A stretch of 64,000 nucleotides of DNA from Dyadobacter sp. 3J3 (GTDB lineage Bacteria > Bacteroidota > Bacteroidia > Cytophagales > Spirosomataceae), in contig NZ_VTOL01000007.1 in assembly GCF_009801115.1 (NCBI RefSeq), positions 186,001 to 250,000 on the forward strand, in the 5' to 3' direction. Below, piece after piece: positions 26,218-35,712 of the stretch. Position numbers and translations under genes: made by a program. The notes beneath the pieces were generated by a model, which ran no database searches, had not been told where the DNA came from, and worked only from the letters and a program-made list of their open reading frames with translations. Numbering within the stretch: the first letter of the stretch is position 1; every line of letters begins with the position of its first letter.

Positions 26218-27411
26218 CTAATCCAGTTTTACCTTCACCCAAACCAGTCTGTGGTCTGAGCTTGATTCTCTTTTCTCGACGAGATCAAACATGGGCTCTC
26301 CTTTTGCAGGCCAAAAAACACCACTATCTATTATTTTAAATCCATTTCGGGATGGTAAAACGTAATCAGCACGCATGCGCCAGAATGCTGTATGATTCTT
26401 CGAAAATGGATTATTTGCTGAATGTTCAGCGCCGCCCTTACTTTGAGGAGCGTTTTCATTTATTAGTTTAGGATGGGCTAACAACGACCTGATACCTTCT
26501 CCAATGGCGTTTCCTTCATCCGGAGAAGCGTTTTGATCGCCCAAAATAACAAAGGACGAATTTGCAGCTAAGCCACCGTGAACACCTTTATCATCATAAA
26601 TATATTGATTACCTGAATCACTGATATAGTCTTTCCAAAACCTGATCTCGTCGTGATTTCTTTTTCCATTTCTATCCTCTGCACCGTCAAATGAAGGCGG
26701 CGTTGGGTGGCTGGCCAAAAAATGAATCGTTTTATTCCCCACTTTCACAGGAACATCCCAATGTGATTTAGATGATAAAGGGAAACTTGCCCAGGCTTCC
26801 GGAGCATACCAATCGCTGCCATCTGCTTTTACCGTTTTCAAAGCACCCGGCATATCTTTCCACTTAAAATTCTGGAAAGTTCTTACTTTTCCAAGATCAA
26901 TCGGATATCTTGAAATCAACATCATCGCGTACTGCCCCGGATACAAGCCAAAACCCCAGGCATCCGCTCCAAACTTCCCGGCTATTCCGTTATTATCCAA
27001 ATCGTAAGGACTCGGCTGACCGGTATTAACTGTTCCGTAATAATAGTAAGGATAATCGATTGCCTTTGAACCATCCTGATCTTTTCCGAGGTAGCCTTTG
27101 ATAAATTGCAAAACACCCTGATTCGGATCTTTAATGTAATCAAACTCATTCAGTAAAATCACGTCCGGACGCACAGTCTGGATTATTTTTGCAATGTTTT
27201 TTATCTGTTGATTATTTCCTGATGCCAGTTCATTAATAAGTACTTTTTCTGAAAGATCGGGAGTTCCCTTTTTAACATAATTCTCCGACTCCATACTTAC
27301 ATTATAGGTCGCAAAAGTTAATTCCTTTGGTGTGGTTTGTGCTTCAAGGTTCATGATGGAACAAAACATGGCGAGTGCCGCCACCGATACTTTTAAAAAT
27401 TTATGATTCAT
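26218..27411 (-). CDS. secreted endonuclease/exonuclease/phosphatase (EEP) family protein
   Basis: A 397-residue exported EEP-fold hydrolase. A signal peptide (1-25, MNLEAQ) is followed by TFATYNVSMES and the metal Glu in DVILLNEFDYIKD. Then come LASHPTPPSFDG, VILGDQNASPDEG and the terminal SSDHRLVWVKV, in the order of the family's metal and catalytic motifs. The substrate may be a nucleic acid, a phosphoester or a phospholipid. It is preceded by a TAnnTTTG element (27435-27442). Confidence 0.88.
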   Translation of the reverse strand: MNHKFLKVSVAALAMFCSIMNLEAQTTPKELTFATYNVSMESENYVKKGTPDLSEKVLINELASGNNQQIKNIAKIIQTVRPDVILLNEFDYIKDPNQGVLQFIKGYLGKDQDGSKAIDYPYYYYGTVNTGQPSPYDLDNNGIAGKFGADAWGFGLYPGQYAMMLISRYPIDLGKVRTFQNFKWKDMPGALKTVKADGSDWYAPEAWASFPLSSKSHWDVPVKVGNKTIHFLASHPTPPSFDGAEDRNGKRNHDEIRFWKDYISDSGNQYIYDDKGVHGGLAANSSFVILGDQNASPDEGNAIGEGIRSLLAHPKLINENAPQSKGGAEHSANNPFSKNHTAFWRMRADYVLPSRNGFKIIDSGVFWPAKGEPMFDLVEKRESSSDHRLVWVKVKLD

Positions 27412-27434
27412 AATTTTCTTGTTGATTCTTCTGG

Positions 27435-27442
27435 CAAAGATA
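27435..27442 (-). promoter_or_regulatory. candidate -7 element of the EEP gene
   Basis: TATCTTTG on the minus strand, matching TAnnTTTG. It is 24 bp from the start codon, giving a short leader. Confidence 0.45.
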
Positions 27443-27506
27443 ATTCCCGAAAGGAAGTATAAATATTTATTGTCATTACATTTATATTAAACAATCAGAC
27501 AAAAAT

Positions 27507-27542
27507 AAAGCGAGCCAACTCATCACTGAACCGGCTCGCTTT
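27507..27542 (-). terminator. dnaJ terminator
   Basis: AAAGCGAGCC/GGCTCGCTTT, ten perfect pairs, followed on the minus strand by ATTTTTGT. It lies 20 bp past the dnaJ stop. Confidence 0.88.
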
Positions 27543-27561
27543 TATATTTTTTCAAAATTGA

Positions 27562-28728
27562 TCAATGAAAGAAATCTTTCATTTTATCAAAAAATCCTTT
27601 TTCATTTTTACCTGGTTTCGGCTGAAAATTTGGAGAATTTCTTAAAGATTCCAAAGTTTCACGCTCATCGGAAGATAATTGCTGAGGCGTCCACACGCTG
27701 ATATGTACCAGCTGATCTCCTTTTCCGTAACCATTCAAATCTTTAATTCCTTTTCCTTTCAGGCGAAGAATTTTACCAGCCTGTGTTCCTGGTTCGATTG
27801 TAATACGTGCTTTTCCGTCAATCGTAGGGATTTCTGTGGAAGTTCCCAAAGCTGCATCAACGAAACTCATGTGCATATCAAAAACGATATTATTTCCGTC
27901 ACGTTTCAGGTTTGCATCTTCTTCTTCTTCGATCACGATCAGCAAATCTCCGGCAACGCCGCCCCTCGAAGGAACATTCCCTTTACCTGACATTGAAAGC
28001 TGCATACCTTCTGCAACACCGCCAGGAATATTCAACGTAATCAGATCATCCTGTAATAATCTTCCTTCACCAGCGCAAGTATCGCAACGCTCACTGATGA
28101 TTTTTCCGTCACCGTTACATTGCGGACAGGTACTTGTTGAAACCATTTGTCCCAACATCGTACTAACTACTTTACGCACCTGGCCCGTACCGTTACAGCC
28201 TGTACAAGTTGTCAGTGAAGTACCATTTTTAGCACCGTTTCCTCCGCAAGTATTACAGCTAACGTGACGTTTTACTTTTATTTTTTTCTCTACGCCGTTG
28301 GCAACTTCTTCAAGGTTAAGTTTCAACTTAATTCTCAAATCAGAACCACGACGAACCCGACGTCCGCCACCTCCGCCGCTACGTCCGAAAATATCTCCAA
28401 AAGGACTTTCGCCACCGCCAAAAATATCACCAAACTGAGAGAATATATCGTCCATGGAAAATCCACCGCCTCCAAATCCGCCTGCACCAGCTCCCGCACC
28501 TCCATTACCCACATGTCCGTATTGATCGTATCGAGCACGTTTGTTATCATCACTCAGGATGCTGTAAGCCTCGGCAGCTTCTTTAAATTTATCTTCCGCT
28601 GTGGGATCTTCCGGGTTTTTATCCGGGTGAAACTTTATTGCCAGCTTGCGGTAAGCCTTCTTGATCTCATCCGCAGCCGCGCCACGATCCACTCCAAGAA
28701 CTTCGTAATAATCTCTTTTCTTTGCCAT
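27562..28728 (-). CDS. dnaJ: molecular chaperone DnaJ
   Basis: A 388-residue full-length type I Hsp40 that stimulates DnaK. It has a J domain with HPD at 34-36, then a Gly/Phe-rich linker (about 73-120). Four zinc-finger repeats follow ([32 protein letters not shown], about 158-222), then the client-binding C-terminal domains. It lies 101 bp downstream of grpE on the same strand, forming a grpE-dnaJ chaperone unit; dnaK is not in the window. Confidence 0.97.
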   Translation of the reverse strand: MAKKRDYYEVLGVDRGAAADEIKKAYRKLAIKFHPDKNPEDPTAEDKFKEAAEAYSILSDDNKRARYDQYGHVGNGGAGAGAGGFGGGGFSMDDIFSQFGDIFGGGESPFGDIFGRSGGGGGRRVRRGSDLRIKLKLNLEEVANGVEKKIKVKRHVSCNTCGGNGAKNGTSLTTCTGCNGTGQVRKVVSTMLGQMVSTSTCPQCNGDGKIISERCDTCAGEGRLLQDDLITLNIPGGVAEGMQLSMSGKGNVPSRGGVAGDLLIVIEEEEDANLKRDGNNIVFDMHMSFVDAALGTSTEIPTIDGKARITIEPGTQAGKILRLKGKGIKDLNGYGKGDQLVHISVWTPQQLSSDERETLESLRNSPNFQPKPGKNEKGFFDKMKDFFH

Positions 28729-28829
28729 TTTAAGTTTTCAATGAGTAATGTATGGAGTCTTTCACCATCGCAAAAAATTCATAATGGATGATTCAAATCA
28801 TACATTAACATTATTTATTTATCATTATT

Positions 28830-29411
28830 TCACGCACCAACGATAACCTTGGCGTAGCGAATTACTTTATCATTCAATAAATATCCTTTTTCAATTTCAT
28901 CAATTACTTTACCTTTCAAATCCTCCGAAGGAGCAGGGAACTGCGCGATTGATTCATGAAGTTCTGCATCAAAAACTTCCCCTTTTGACTGCATCGGTTT
29001 CAAGCCCTTTGCTTCAAGTGCTTTGTAAAGTTTGGTATAGATAAGATCAACACCTTCCTTCAAAGCTTCAATTTCCGTTGAAGAATCAAAAGAAACTTTG
29101 GCACGTTCAAAATCATCCACGATTGGAAGTACTGCCTTGATCACATCTGCACTTGCCACGGAAAGCATTTCAAGTTTTTCTTTTGCCGTACGTCTGCGGA
29201 AGTTTTCAAAATCAGCATAAAGACGTAAATATTTATCTTTCAGTTCTGCAACTTCTGTTTTATGCGCCTCTGCCGGATCTGTCACTTCAACCTCACCAAT
29301 AACTTCACCAGCATTGTCCATTGGCAAGCCATTTTCAGCGAAATTTTCATCATTATTTACCACATTGTCAGTATTCATATCTCCGGCTTCGTCGTTTATT
29401 TGGTTTTCCAT
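28830..29411 (-). CDS. grpE: nucleotide exchange factor GrpE
   Basis: A 193-residue GrpE. An acidic disordered N-terminus (about 1-55) precedes the long coiled-coil helix (ELKDKYLRLYADFENFRRRT) and the C-terminal beta domain ending GYLLNDKVIRYAKVIVGA. It releases ADP from DnaK. No CIRCE-type inverted repeat is seen upstream, so heat control is probably by another route. It is first in the unit with dnaJ and divergent from queG (147 bp). Confidence 0.96.
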   Translation of the reverse strand: MENQINDEAGDMNTDNVVNNDENFAENGLPMDNAGEVIGEVEVTDPAEAHKTEVAELKDKYLRLYADFENFRRRTAKEKLEMLSVASADVIKAVLPIVDDFERAKVSFDSSTEIEALKEGVDLIYTKLYKALEAKGLKPMQSKGEVFDAELHESIAQFPAPSEDLKGKVIDEIEKGYLLNDKVIRYAKVIVGA

Positions 29412-29546
29412 ATCCTTATCTATATTGACTCTGTATTTTTCGGCATAATTTACCCACGCTTTCCTGATAAAATCATTAACGGAAGTATACTAAATTACTT
29501 TGCCAGCGATAAAAAACTGACAAGATGACATTCCCAAGGCATTTCG

Positions 29547-29554
29547 TAACTTTG
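29547..29554 (+). promoter_or_regulatory. candidate -7 element just upstream of queG
   Basis: TAACTTTG, an exact TAnnTTTG match, ending 5 bp before the queG ATG. If used, transcription would begin at or near the start codon, giving a leaderless mRNA. No good -33 element is present, so it could be coincidental. Confidence 0.35.
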
Positions 29555-29558
29555 TATC

Positions 29559-30506
29559 ATGACCACAGAAGATCTCGTACGAAAGGAACGCAGCCAATTT
29601 ATCAAATCGAAAGCAGCCGAAATTGGTTTCGATTTCTGCGGTATTTCCAAAGCTGAATTTCTGGAAGCAGAAGCACCACGACTGGAAAACTGGTTAAACC
29701 GTCAGCAAAATGGAGCCATGGGTTATATGGCTAATCACTTTGACAAACGCCTTGATCCCAGAAAACTCGTCGACGGAGCGGAATGTGTGATCTCTGTACT
29801 ATTAAATTATTACCCTGCTGAAAAACTTCCCGAAGGTCCGGAAGATCTAAAAATTTCCAAATATGCCTACGGAGAGGATTATCATTTTATTTTAAAAGAT
29901 AAACTGAAATTACTACTTGAAGCAATCCAGGAAGAAATCGGAGAAATAAGCGGCCGGATTTTTGTTGATTCAGCCCCTGTTATGGACAAGGCCTGGGCAG
30001 CAAAAAGCGGATTGGGTTGGGTTGGCCGCCATTCCAATTTATTAAATCGCGATATGGGAAGTTTCTTTTTTATAGGAGAAATAATCTGTGATTTAAAGCT
30101 AGCCTACGACGGTGCTGTTAAAGATTATTGCGGAACCTGCACGCGCTGTGTTGATGCTTGCCCTACCGATGCCATCACAGAACCTTATGTTGTGGATGGC
30201 AGTAAATGCATCAGCTACTATACAATCGAACTGAAAGATGCCATTCCGGATGATGTAAAAGGAAAATTTAATAACTGGATTTTCGGTTGCGATATTTGCC
30301 AGGATGTTTGCCCGTGGAACCGCTTTTCACAGACTTCCAAAATACCGGAGTTCTCTCTTTCTCAGGAGCTAAGCGGATTTTCAAAAAATGACTGGGAAGA
30401 AATTACCGAACAAGTTTTCCGCGAGCTTTTCAGACGCTCGCCCCTGAAGCGCACAAAGTATGATGGTTTAAAAAGAAATATTGACTTTCTAAAACCGTTA
30501 ACCTAA
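29559..30506 (+). CDS. queG: epoxyqueuosine reductase
   Basis: A 315-residue cobalamin and iron-sulfur enzyme that makes queuosine in tRNA from epoxyqueuosine. The proposed catalytic Asp is in [12 protein letters not shown] (Asp137). Two [4Fe-4S] motifs are clear: C191, C194, C197 with C201 ([12 protein letters not shown]), and C244, C247 with C251 ([10 protein letters not shown]). It lacks the C-terminal HEAT extension of longer homologues, normal for this phylum. It is divergent from grpE. Confidence 0.95.
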   Translation: MTTEDLVRKERSQFIKSKAAEIGFDFCGISKAEFLEAEAPRLENWLNRQQNGAMGYMANHFDKRLDPRKLVDGAECVISVLLNYYPAEKLPEGPEDLKISKYAYGEDYHFILKDKLKLLLEAIQEEIGEISGRIFVDSAPVMDKAWAAKSGLGWVGRHSNLLNRDMGSFFFIGEIICDLKLAYDGAVKDYCGTCTRCVDACPTDAITEPYVVDGSKCISYYTIELKDAIPDDVKGKFNNWIFGCDICQDVCPWNRFSQTSKIPEFSLSQELSGFSKNDWEEITEQVFRELFRRSPLKRTKYDGLKRNIDFLKPLT

Positions 30507-30577
30507 TAAGCACGTAAACGCTCCGACCCAAATTCTTGATTGAAATTTCCTTTTGATGACCGAAAAATACTCTGCTT

Positions 30578-30991
30578 ATGAGAAAACAATCCGTCAATCT
30601 TTGGGCCGTGCTTGTATGTGTGGTGATCGGACAAATTATTCCCGCTTTATGGTATTACCTTTTTGCAGAGCAATGGACAACGCTGAACGGTTTTGAGAAA
30701 CCTGCTATGGACTCCGCCAACAGTTCGGTCCCTTATCTGGCAAGCATCGTCTCCTCCGCCTTTATGGCTTATACCCTTGGCTGGGTTTTCACTAAAATTC
30801 CTGTAAAATCCGGTTATATCGGTTTTTTAATCGGTCTGCTTTTTGGAATTGTTTTCGTGCTTTTTGAAATTATCGTAAAAGATATGTTTTCAAAAAGATC
30901 TCTGGAACTTTCACTGATCGACGGCGGTGTGCGTGTGATCATTTATTGTATTACAGGCTTTATTCTTGGAATTTGGCGCAAATACGAATAA
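30578..30991 (+). CDS. DUF1761-like membrane protein
   Basis: A 137-residue protein with four predicted membrane helices: LWAVLVCVVIGQIIPALWYY, then PYLASIVSSAFMAYTLGWVF, then YIGFLIGLLFGIVFVLFEII and VRVIIYCITGFILGIW. It ends in a short basic tail. The layout and length fit DUF1761, a family of unknown function. It is 71 bp after queG, with no terminator seen between them. Confidence 0.65.
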   Translation: MRKQSVNLWAVLVCVVIGQIIPALWYYLFAEQWTTLNGFEKPAMDSANSSVPYLASIVSSAFMAYTLGWVFTKIPVKSGYIGFLIGLLFGIVFVLFEIIVKDMFSKRSLELSLIDGGVRVIIYCITGFILGIWRKYE

Positions 30992-31104
30992 TAATGAGCA
31001 AAGTCATAGTCGATTGGCACCATTCTTTACACTCTGTTCATACGTTATAAGAACTATTAAGTTAACTTGGCGTCCAACTAGAAAGCCTGTAAACCGCTAC
31101 GATT

Positions 31105-31959
31105 ATGAACAAGATTTTGATTCCCATCGATTTTTCTGAAAATGCTGACCGTGCGTTAAGCGCAGCAAAACTTATGGCAGATAAAGAAAGTACTGAGTTG
31201 ATTATTTTACATGCTTACCAACCTTATATTCCGGATGTAAGTGTAATGCCTGGCAGCGTTTTACCAGGAATCGGTTCACCGGATTATTCCTATGTTGGCG
31301 TAGATCTTGAAAATAATTTCCGTCATCAGCTTGATGAATATGTTGCCAAAATTTCGGCAGAAGGTTATAAAACTAAATCAATCTGGGCTGTAAGTGGTAT
31401 ACAATCGGCTATTGAAGATGCTGTTGCTGAAAATAAACCAGACCTGATTGTTACCGGAAGAACCGGAACAGGTGGATTTCTGGACAAATTAATCGGCAGT
31501 TCCGCTACGCATATTGCGCTTCATTCTCATTGTCCGGTATTAATAATTCCACCCCAAGCTGAGCCAAAGAAATTCGCAAAAGTGGTTTATGCAACGCAGC
31601 TCGAATATTCAGAAAACGATATTCTCAAAGAAGTATATGTGCTGATGAATCATCTGGGAAGTAATTTGACTTTGTTAAAAGTAAATGCTGAACATCAGCC
31701 AAATATTCAGTCCGACAATCAATATCTTGATGAAATAAAAGCAGAGTTTCCGCAAAGTATTAATACCGTTGTTTACCGTGACGATAAGAGTGTTTTAGAT
31801 GGAATCGAGGCCTATTGTGATGAAGTGAGCGCAGATCTGTTGATTATGTCAACGCGTGAACGTTCATTTATTGAAGAGTTTCTTATCAATCCAAGTGTGA
31901 CAAGAAAACTGGTGGTGGACACACATGTTCCTCTGCTTATTTATCACCTTGCAGAATAA
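31105..31959 (+). CDS. tandem universal stress protein (UspA family)
   Basis: A 284-residue protein made of two Usp domains. The first (1-150) has ILIPIDFSENADRALSAAKL, and its ATP-binding loop GRTGTGGFLDKLIGSSATHI matches GxxGxxGx(9)G(S). The second (about 158-284) is more degenerate (STRERSFIEEFLINPSVTRK). Bacteroidota carry many such tandem Usp proteins, thought to act in nucleotide-linked stress survival. It precedes corA by 57 bp and could be co-transcribed. Confidence 0.9.
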   Translation: MNKILIPIDFSENADRALSAAKLMADKESTELIILHAYQPYIPDVSVMPGSVLPGIGSPDYSYVGVDLENNFRHQLDEYVAKISAEGYKTKSIWAVSGIQSAIEDAVAENKPDLIVTGRTGTGGFLDKLIGSSATHIALHSHCPVLIIPPQAEPKKFAKVVYATQLEYSENDILKEVYVLMNHLGSNLTLLKVNAEHQPNIQSDNQYLDEIKAEFPQSINTVVYRDDKSVLDGIEAYCDEVSADLLIMSTRERSFIEEFLINPSVTRKLVVDTHVPLLIYHLAE

Positions 31960-32016
31960 AACCGGAATACTTTATATTTACTATCCACTCAGGTAATATC
32001 GTCAGTTCAGATTCGA

Positions 32017-33096
32017 ATGTCTAAGAGAAAGCATCGTCAGAAGCGGGAAAATTTGTTAACATCTCCTGGTACACTTACGTACATTGGCCCCGATATTGAG
32101 TTAAAAACCAAAGTCAGAAAACTGCAATATAATGCCGATTTCTACAAAGACGATGCTGTCACGAGCCTTGCCGAATGCGGTGTTAGCCAGAATCTGGAAC
32201 CTCATATTACCTGGCTGGATGTAGATGGAATTCATGAAACTTCCCTGGTTGGAAAAATCGGAAATCTGTATCATCTCCATCCATTGATTCTCGAAGATAT
32301 TGTCAATACCGAACATAAGCCAAAACTGGAAGTTTATGATACTGGCTATATATTTCTGACGTTGAAAATGCTTCATGTGGAGTCGGAAGAGCCGCTTGAA
32401 ATTTCATCGGAACATGTAAGTTTTGTAGCCGGAACAGATTATCTGATTTCTTTTCAGGAAGAAAGAAAAGAAGACATTTTCAAACCGGTTATTGACAGAC
32501 TTAAAGCATCGGTTGGAAAAACACGCAGAAACGGGACTGATTATCTGGTTTTTGCTTTAATGGATGTGATCGTTGATAATTACTTTTTTGTGCTGGAAAA
32601 GTTTGGAGAAAAGCTTGATTCGGTTGAAGAAAGTGTAATCAGCGGATCTAAAAACCAATCTTTAAATGATCTGTATGCATTAAAACGGGAATTGACATTT
32701 GTAAGAAGGGCGATCTGGCCTTTGCGTGATATGATTAATCAGCTGATCCGGGAAGACAATCCTTTGATCAGCAAAGATGTGGTTCCGTACTACCGGGACC
32801 TTTACGATCACATCATGCAGGCCGTTGATACCATCGATTCCTATCGCGAATTACTGGCAAGTCTTGCCGATGTGCATCTTTCGACGATTAGCAACCGTAT
32901 GAATGCCGTTATGAAAACGCTGACCATTTTCTCGGCGATCTTCATGCCGCTGACTTTTATCGTTGGGGTTTATGGTATGAATTTTGAAAATATGCCCGAG
33001 CTGAAAAGTCCGCATGGCTATTACTATACCTGGGGCGTAATGGTTATTGTGACCATTGGGATGCTGATCTATTTTAGAAAAAGAAGATGGATCTAA
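32017..33096 (+). CDS. corA: magnesium/cobalt transporter CorA
   Basis: A 359-residue pentameric Mg2+/Co2+ channel subunit. It has a long cytoplasmic N-terminal domain ending in the stalk helix (IDSYRELLASLADVHLSTIS), then TM1 (MKTLTIFSAIFMPLTFIVGV). The signature YGMN follows at 319-322, then a loop ENMPEL, TM2 and a basic tail RKRRWI. The length is typical. Confidence 0.96.
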   Translation: MSKRKHRQKRENLLTSPGTLTYIGPDIELKTKVRKLQYNADFYKDDAVTSLAECGVSQNLEPHITWLDVDGIHETSLVGKIGNLYHLHPLILEDIVNTEHKPKLEVYDTGYIFLTLKMLHVESEEPLEISSEHVSFVAGTDYLISFQEERKEDIFKPVIDRLKASVGKTRRNGTDYLVFALMDVIVDNYFFVLEKFGEKLDSVEESVISGSKNQSLNDLYALKRELTFVRRAIWPLRDMINQLIREDNPLISKDVVPYYRDLYDHIMQAVDTIDSYRELLASLADVHLSTISNRMNAVMKTLTIFSAIFMPLTFIVGVYGMNFENMPELKSPHGYYYTWGVMVIVTIGMLIYFRKRRWI

Positions 33097-33159
33097 CCCG
33101 TGAATCGCAGATATTCCGTTCATATTTATAAATAACCATACAAAAACATCATTCTTTAA

Positions 33160-33167
33160 TACCTTTG
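33160..33167 (+). promoter_or_regulatory. candidate -7 element of murF-alr
   Basis: TACCTTTG, matching TAnnTTTG. A start near 33174 would place the ATG at 33180 only a few bases into the mRNA, or the ATG at 33189 with a leader of about 15 nt. Confidence 0.45.
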
Positions 33168-33179
33168 CACTTTGCAAAT

Positions 33180-35660
33180 ATGATTGGAATGATTCTGACT
33201 GAAAATACAACTGCATCCATACAAACCCAGGCAAGTTATCTGCTTACCGATAGCCGCCAATTATCCTTTCCCGGAAAAAGCATTTTTTTTGCAATCAAAG
33301 GTGAGCGCCACGACGGGCATCAATTTCTCTCAGACCTTTACGAAAAAGGAGTCCGGGAATTTGTCGTTGAAGATGCATCACTAACCGATGCGCTCAAAAC
33401 TGAAATAAATTCCTGGCATGATGCGAAAGTCTGGACAGTATTTTCCAGTGTTCGCGCCTTACAAAAAATAGTTACTGAGCATCGTAATCAGTTTAATATT
33501 CCTGTTTTAGGAATTGCCGGAAGTAATGGAAAAACCATTGTTAAAGAATGGCTTTCTCAACTGACAGCACCGGGGCAACGCGTTATTGCCAGTCCGAAAA
33601 GTTATAATTCACAAATCGGCGTTCCGCTTTCGGTCTGGAATTTAAAGAAAGAACATACCTTGGCCATTTTTGAAGCCGGAGTTTCCCGCGCACATGAAAT
33701 GGAATATCTTCAACCTGTTATCAAACCAACCATTGGTATTTTCACCAATATTGGTTCCGCTCATGATGACGGTTTCCGTAGCAGAAAACAAAAAATCACG
33801 GAAAAACTTCGTCTTTTTACAAAGGTCAAAAAACTGATTTATTGTAAAGATTATACAGAAGTTGATGAAGAAATAAAGCTGATATTGAAACCGGTAAATC
33901 CGTTTTTGAAAACGATCAGCTGGGGAATTCAGCCTGGTGCTGATGTTACAGTTTCTTACGATTTACAAAAAGATAAAACAGTTATAACGCTAAGCGGTCT
34001 GTTTGGGAATAATCGTTTTGAAACAGGTTTTCGAGACGATGCTTCACTGGAAAATCTGACGCATTGTATCTTATTTCTCCTTGATTTTAGCTTACCGGCT
34101 TCTGTTATTCAGGAGAGGATTTTAATACTTCGCCCGGTATCCATGCGACTTGAATTAAAAGAAGGAATCAATAATTGTTATGTTATTGATGATACGTATA
34201 ACAATGATCTTCAAGGCCTTACAATGGCTTTAAATTTCATGTCGCAACAAGAACAACGTAGCCACAGGACAGTAATTTTGTCTGACGTTTTACAATCAGG
34301 ACAAACACCGGCAGAGCTGTATGGAATTATTGCCCAATTATTAAGGGAGAAAAAAATCGACAAACTGATCGGTATTGGCCCGGAAATGTGCCGCCAGATT
34401 ATTCAGTTTGATACTACCGAAAAGGATTTTTATCCAAATACTGATACATTCCTGACGTCATTTCCTTTCAATTCTCTACATGACAGTTTGATATTGGTAA
34501 AAGGTGCCAGAACATTTTCATTTGAAAAAATTGTTCACCGCCTTCAGCAAAAAGTCCATGGTACTGTGCTGGAAATAAATCTGGACGCGCTAACCCATAA
34601 CCTTAATTTTTACCGGGCAAAAGCAGGTTCTGAAACAAAGATTATGGTGATGGTGAAAGCTTTTGCTTATGGAAGCGGAAGTTCGGAAGTAGCAAGTTTG
34701 CTACAATATCATCGCGTGGATTATCTGGGCGTTGCTTATGCAGACGAAGGAGTATCATTACGTCAAAGCGGAATCACGTTGCCCATTATGGTCATGAATC
34801 CAACTGCGCCTACTTTTGATACACTTTGGCAATACCATCTGGAACCTGAAATTTACAGTCGCAGGATTCTGGGTGACTGGATTGCCTATGTCAAAAATAA
34901 AAATACTCCTTCCGACATGCCCTCTGTTCACTTAAAACTGGATACCGGTATGCACCGTTTAGGTTTTGTAGAAGATGATTACGAATGGCTTTCGCAGCAG
35001 CTTATAGAAAATCCGGATATACATGTTTCAACAATTTTTAGTCATCTCGTCGGTGCTGATGAAGGCGTACATAATAATTTCTCTCATCAACAATATGAAC
35101 GTTTTGTCAAAGGTTCATCATTGATTGAGAACGCATTAGGATATACAATAACCAAGCACATTTTAAATTCAGCAGGAATTGTCCGTTTTCCAGAGTTTAA
35201 ATTGGATATGGTACGCCTGGGAATTGGATTATATGGTGTAGAAGCAACAGGCCAGCAGCAGCATTTTCTACAATCGGCCGGAACTTTGAAAACGGTTATT
35301 TCTCAAATTAAATATTTATCAGCCGGAGAAACGGTTGGATATAGCAGACGCGGCCTCATCGATCACGATTCTGCTATAGCAACATTAGCAATCGGTTATG
35401 CCGATGGCTATGACAGGGGATTGGGAAATGGTATCGGGGAATTTTGGGTGAACGGAACACTTTGTCCTACCATAGGAAATGTGTGTATGGATATGACGAT
35501 GATTGATGTCACCAATGCTCAGGCGGAAGAAGGTGATGAAGTGATTGTTTTTGGAAAAGAAATGCCAATAACGGATCTGGCAAAACGGATCAACACAATT
35601 CCCTATGAATTACTGACCGGAATCGGCGAAAGAGTAAAAAGGATATTTTTTAAAGAATAA
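33180..35660 (+). CDS. murF-alr: bifunctional MurF - alanine racemase
   Basis: A fused enzyme of 826 residues from the ATG at 33180 (alternative ATG at 33189). Residues 1 to about 455 are MurF, which adds D-Ala-D-Ala to the UDP-muramyl tripeptide; its ATP loop GIAGSNGKTIVKEW lies near 112-125. From about 462 it is alanine racemase, which makes D-Ala: the PLP lysine is Lys493 in VMVKAFAYGSG, the second catalytic Tyr721 lies in TVGYSRRGL, and NVCMDMTMID follows. The fusion places the D-Ala source and use in one chain. It is known in Bacteroidota. A TTG start 15 bp earlier is unlikely, because it lies inside the -7 element. Confidence 0.95.
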   Translation: MIGMILTENTTASIQTQASYLLTDSRQLSFPGKSIFFAIKGERHDGHQFLSDLYEKGVREFVVEDASLTDALKTEINSWHDAKVWTVFSSVRALQKIVTEHRNQFNIPVLGIAGSNGKTIVKEWLSQLTAPGQRVIASPKSYNSQIGVPLSVWNLKKEHTLAIFEAGVSRAHEMEYLQPVIKPTIGIFTNIGSAHDDGFRSRKQKITEKLRLFTKVKKLIYCKDYTEVDEEIKLILKPVNPFLKTISWGIQPGADVTVSYDLQKDKTVITLSGLFGNNRFETGFRDDASLENLTHCILFLLDFSLPASVIQERILILRPVSMRLELKEGINNCYVIDDTYNNDLQGLTMALNFMSQQEQRSHRTVILSDVLQSGQTPAELYGIIAQLLREKKIDKLIGIGPEMCRQIIQFDTTEKDFYPNTDTFLTSFPFNSLHDSLILVKGARTFSFEKIVHRLQQKVHGTVLEINLDALTHNLNFYRAKAGSETKIMVMVKAFAYGSGSSEVASLLQYHRVDYLGVAYADEGVSLRQSGITLPIMVMNPTAPTFDTLWQYHLEPEIYSRRILGDWIAYVKNKNTPSDMPSVHLKLDTGMHRLGFVEDDYEWLSQQLIENPDIHVSTIFSHLVGADEGVHNNFSHQQYERFVKGSSLIENALGYTITKHILNSAGIVRFPEFKLDMVRLGIGLYGVEATGQQQHFLQSAGTLKTVISQIKYLSAGETVGYSRRGLIDHDSAIATLAIGYADGYDRGLGNGIGEFWVNGTLCPTIGNVCMDMTMIDVTNAQAEEGDEVIVFGKEMPITDLAKRINTIPYELLTGIGERVKRIFFKE

Positions 35661-35666
35661 AACAAA

Positions 35667-35697
35667 AAAAGCCGATTGGATATCCCAACCGGCTTTT
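35667..35697. terminator. bidirectional terminator
   Basis: AAAAGCCG-A-TTGG, loop ATATC, CCAA-C-CGGCTTTT. It lies between the convergent murF-alr and ppk1 genes. Confidence 0.85.
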
Positions 35698-35712
35698 TAT
35701 TATTTCTTAGTT

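Noticed and set aside
29412..29558. CIRCE heat-shock operator upstream of grpE
   Set aside because: No TTAGCACTC-type inverted repeat is present.
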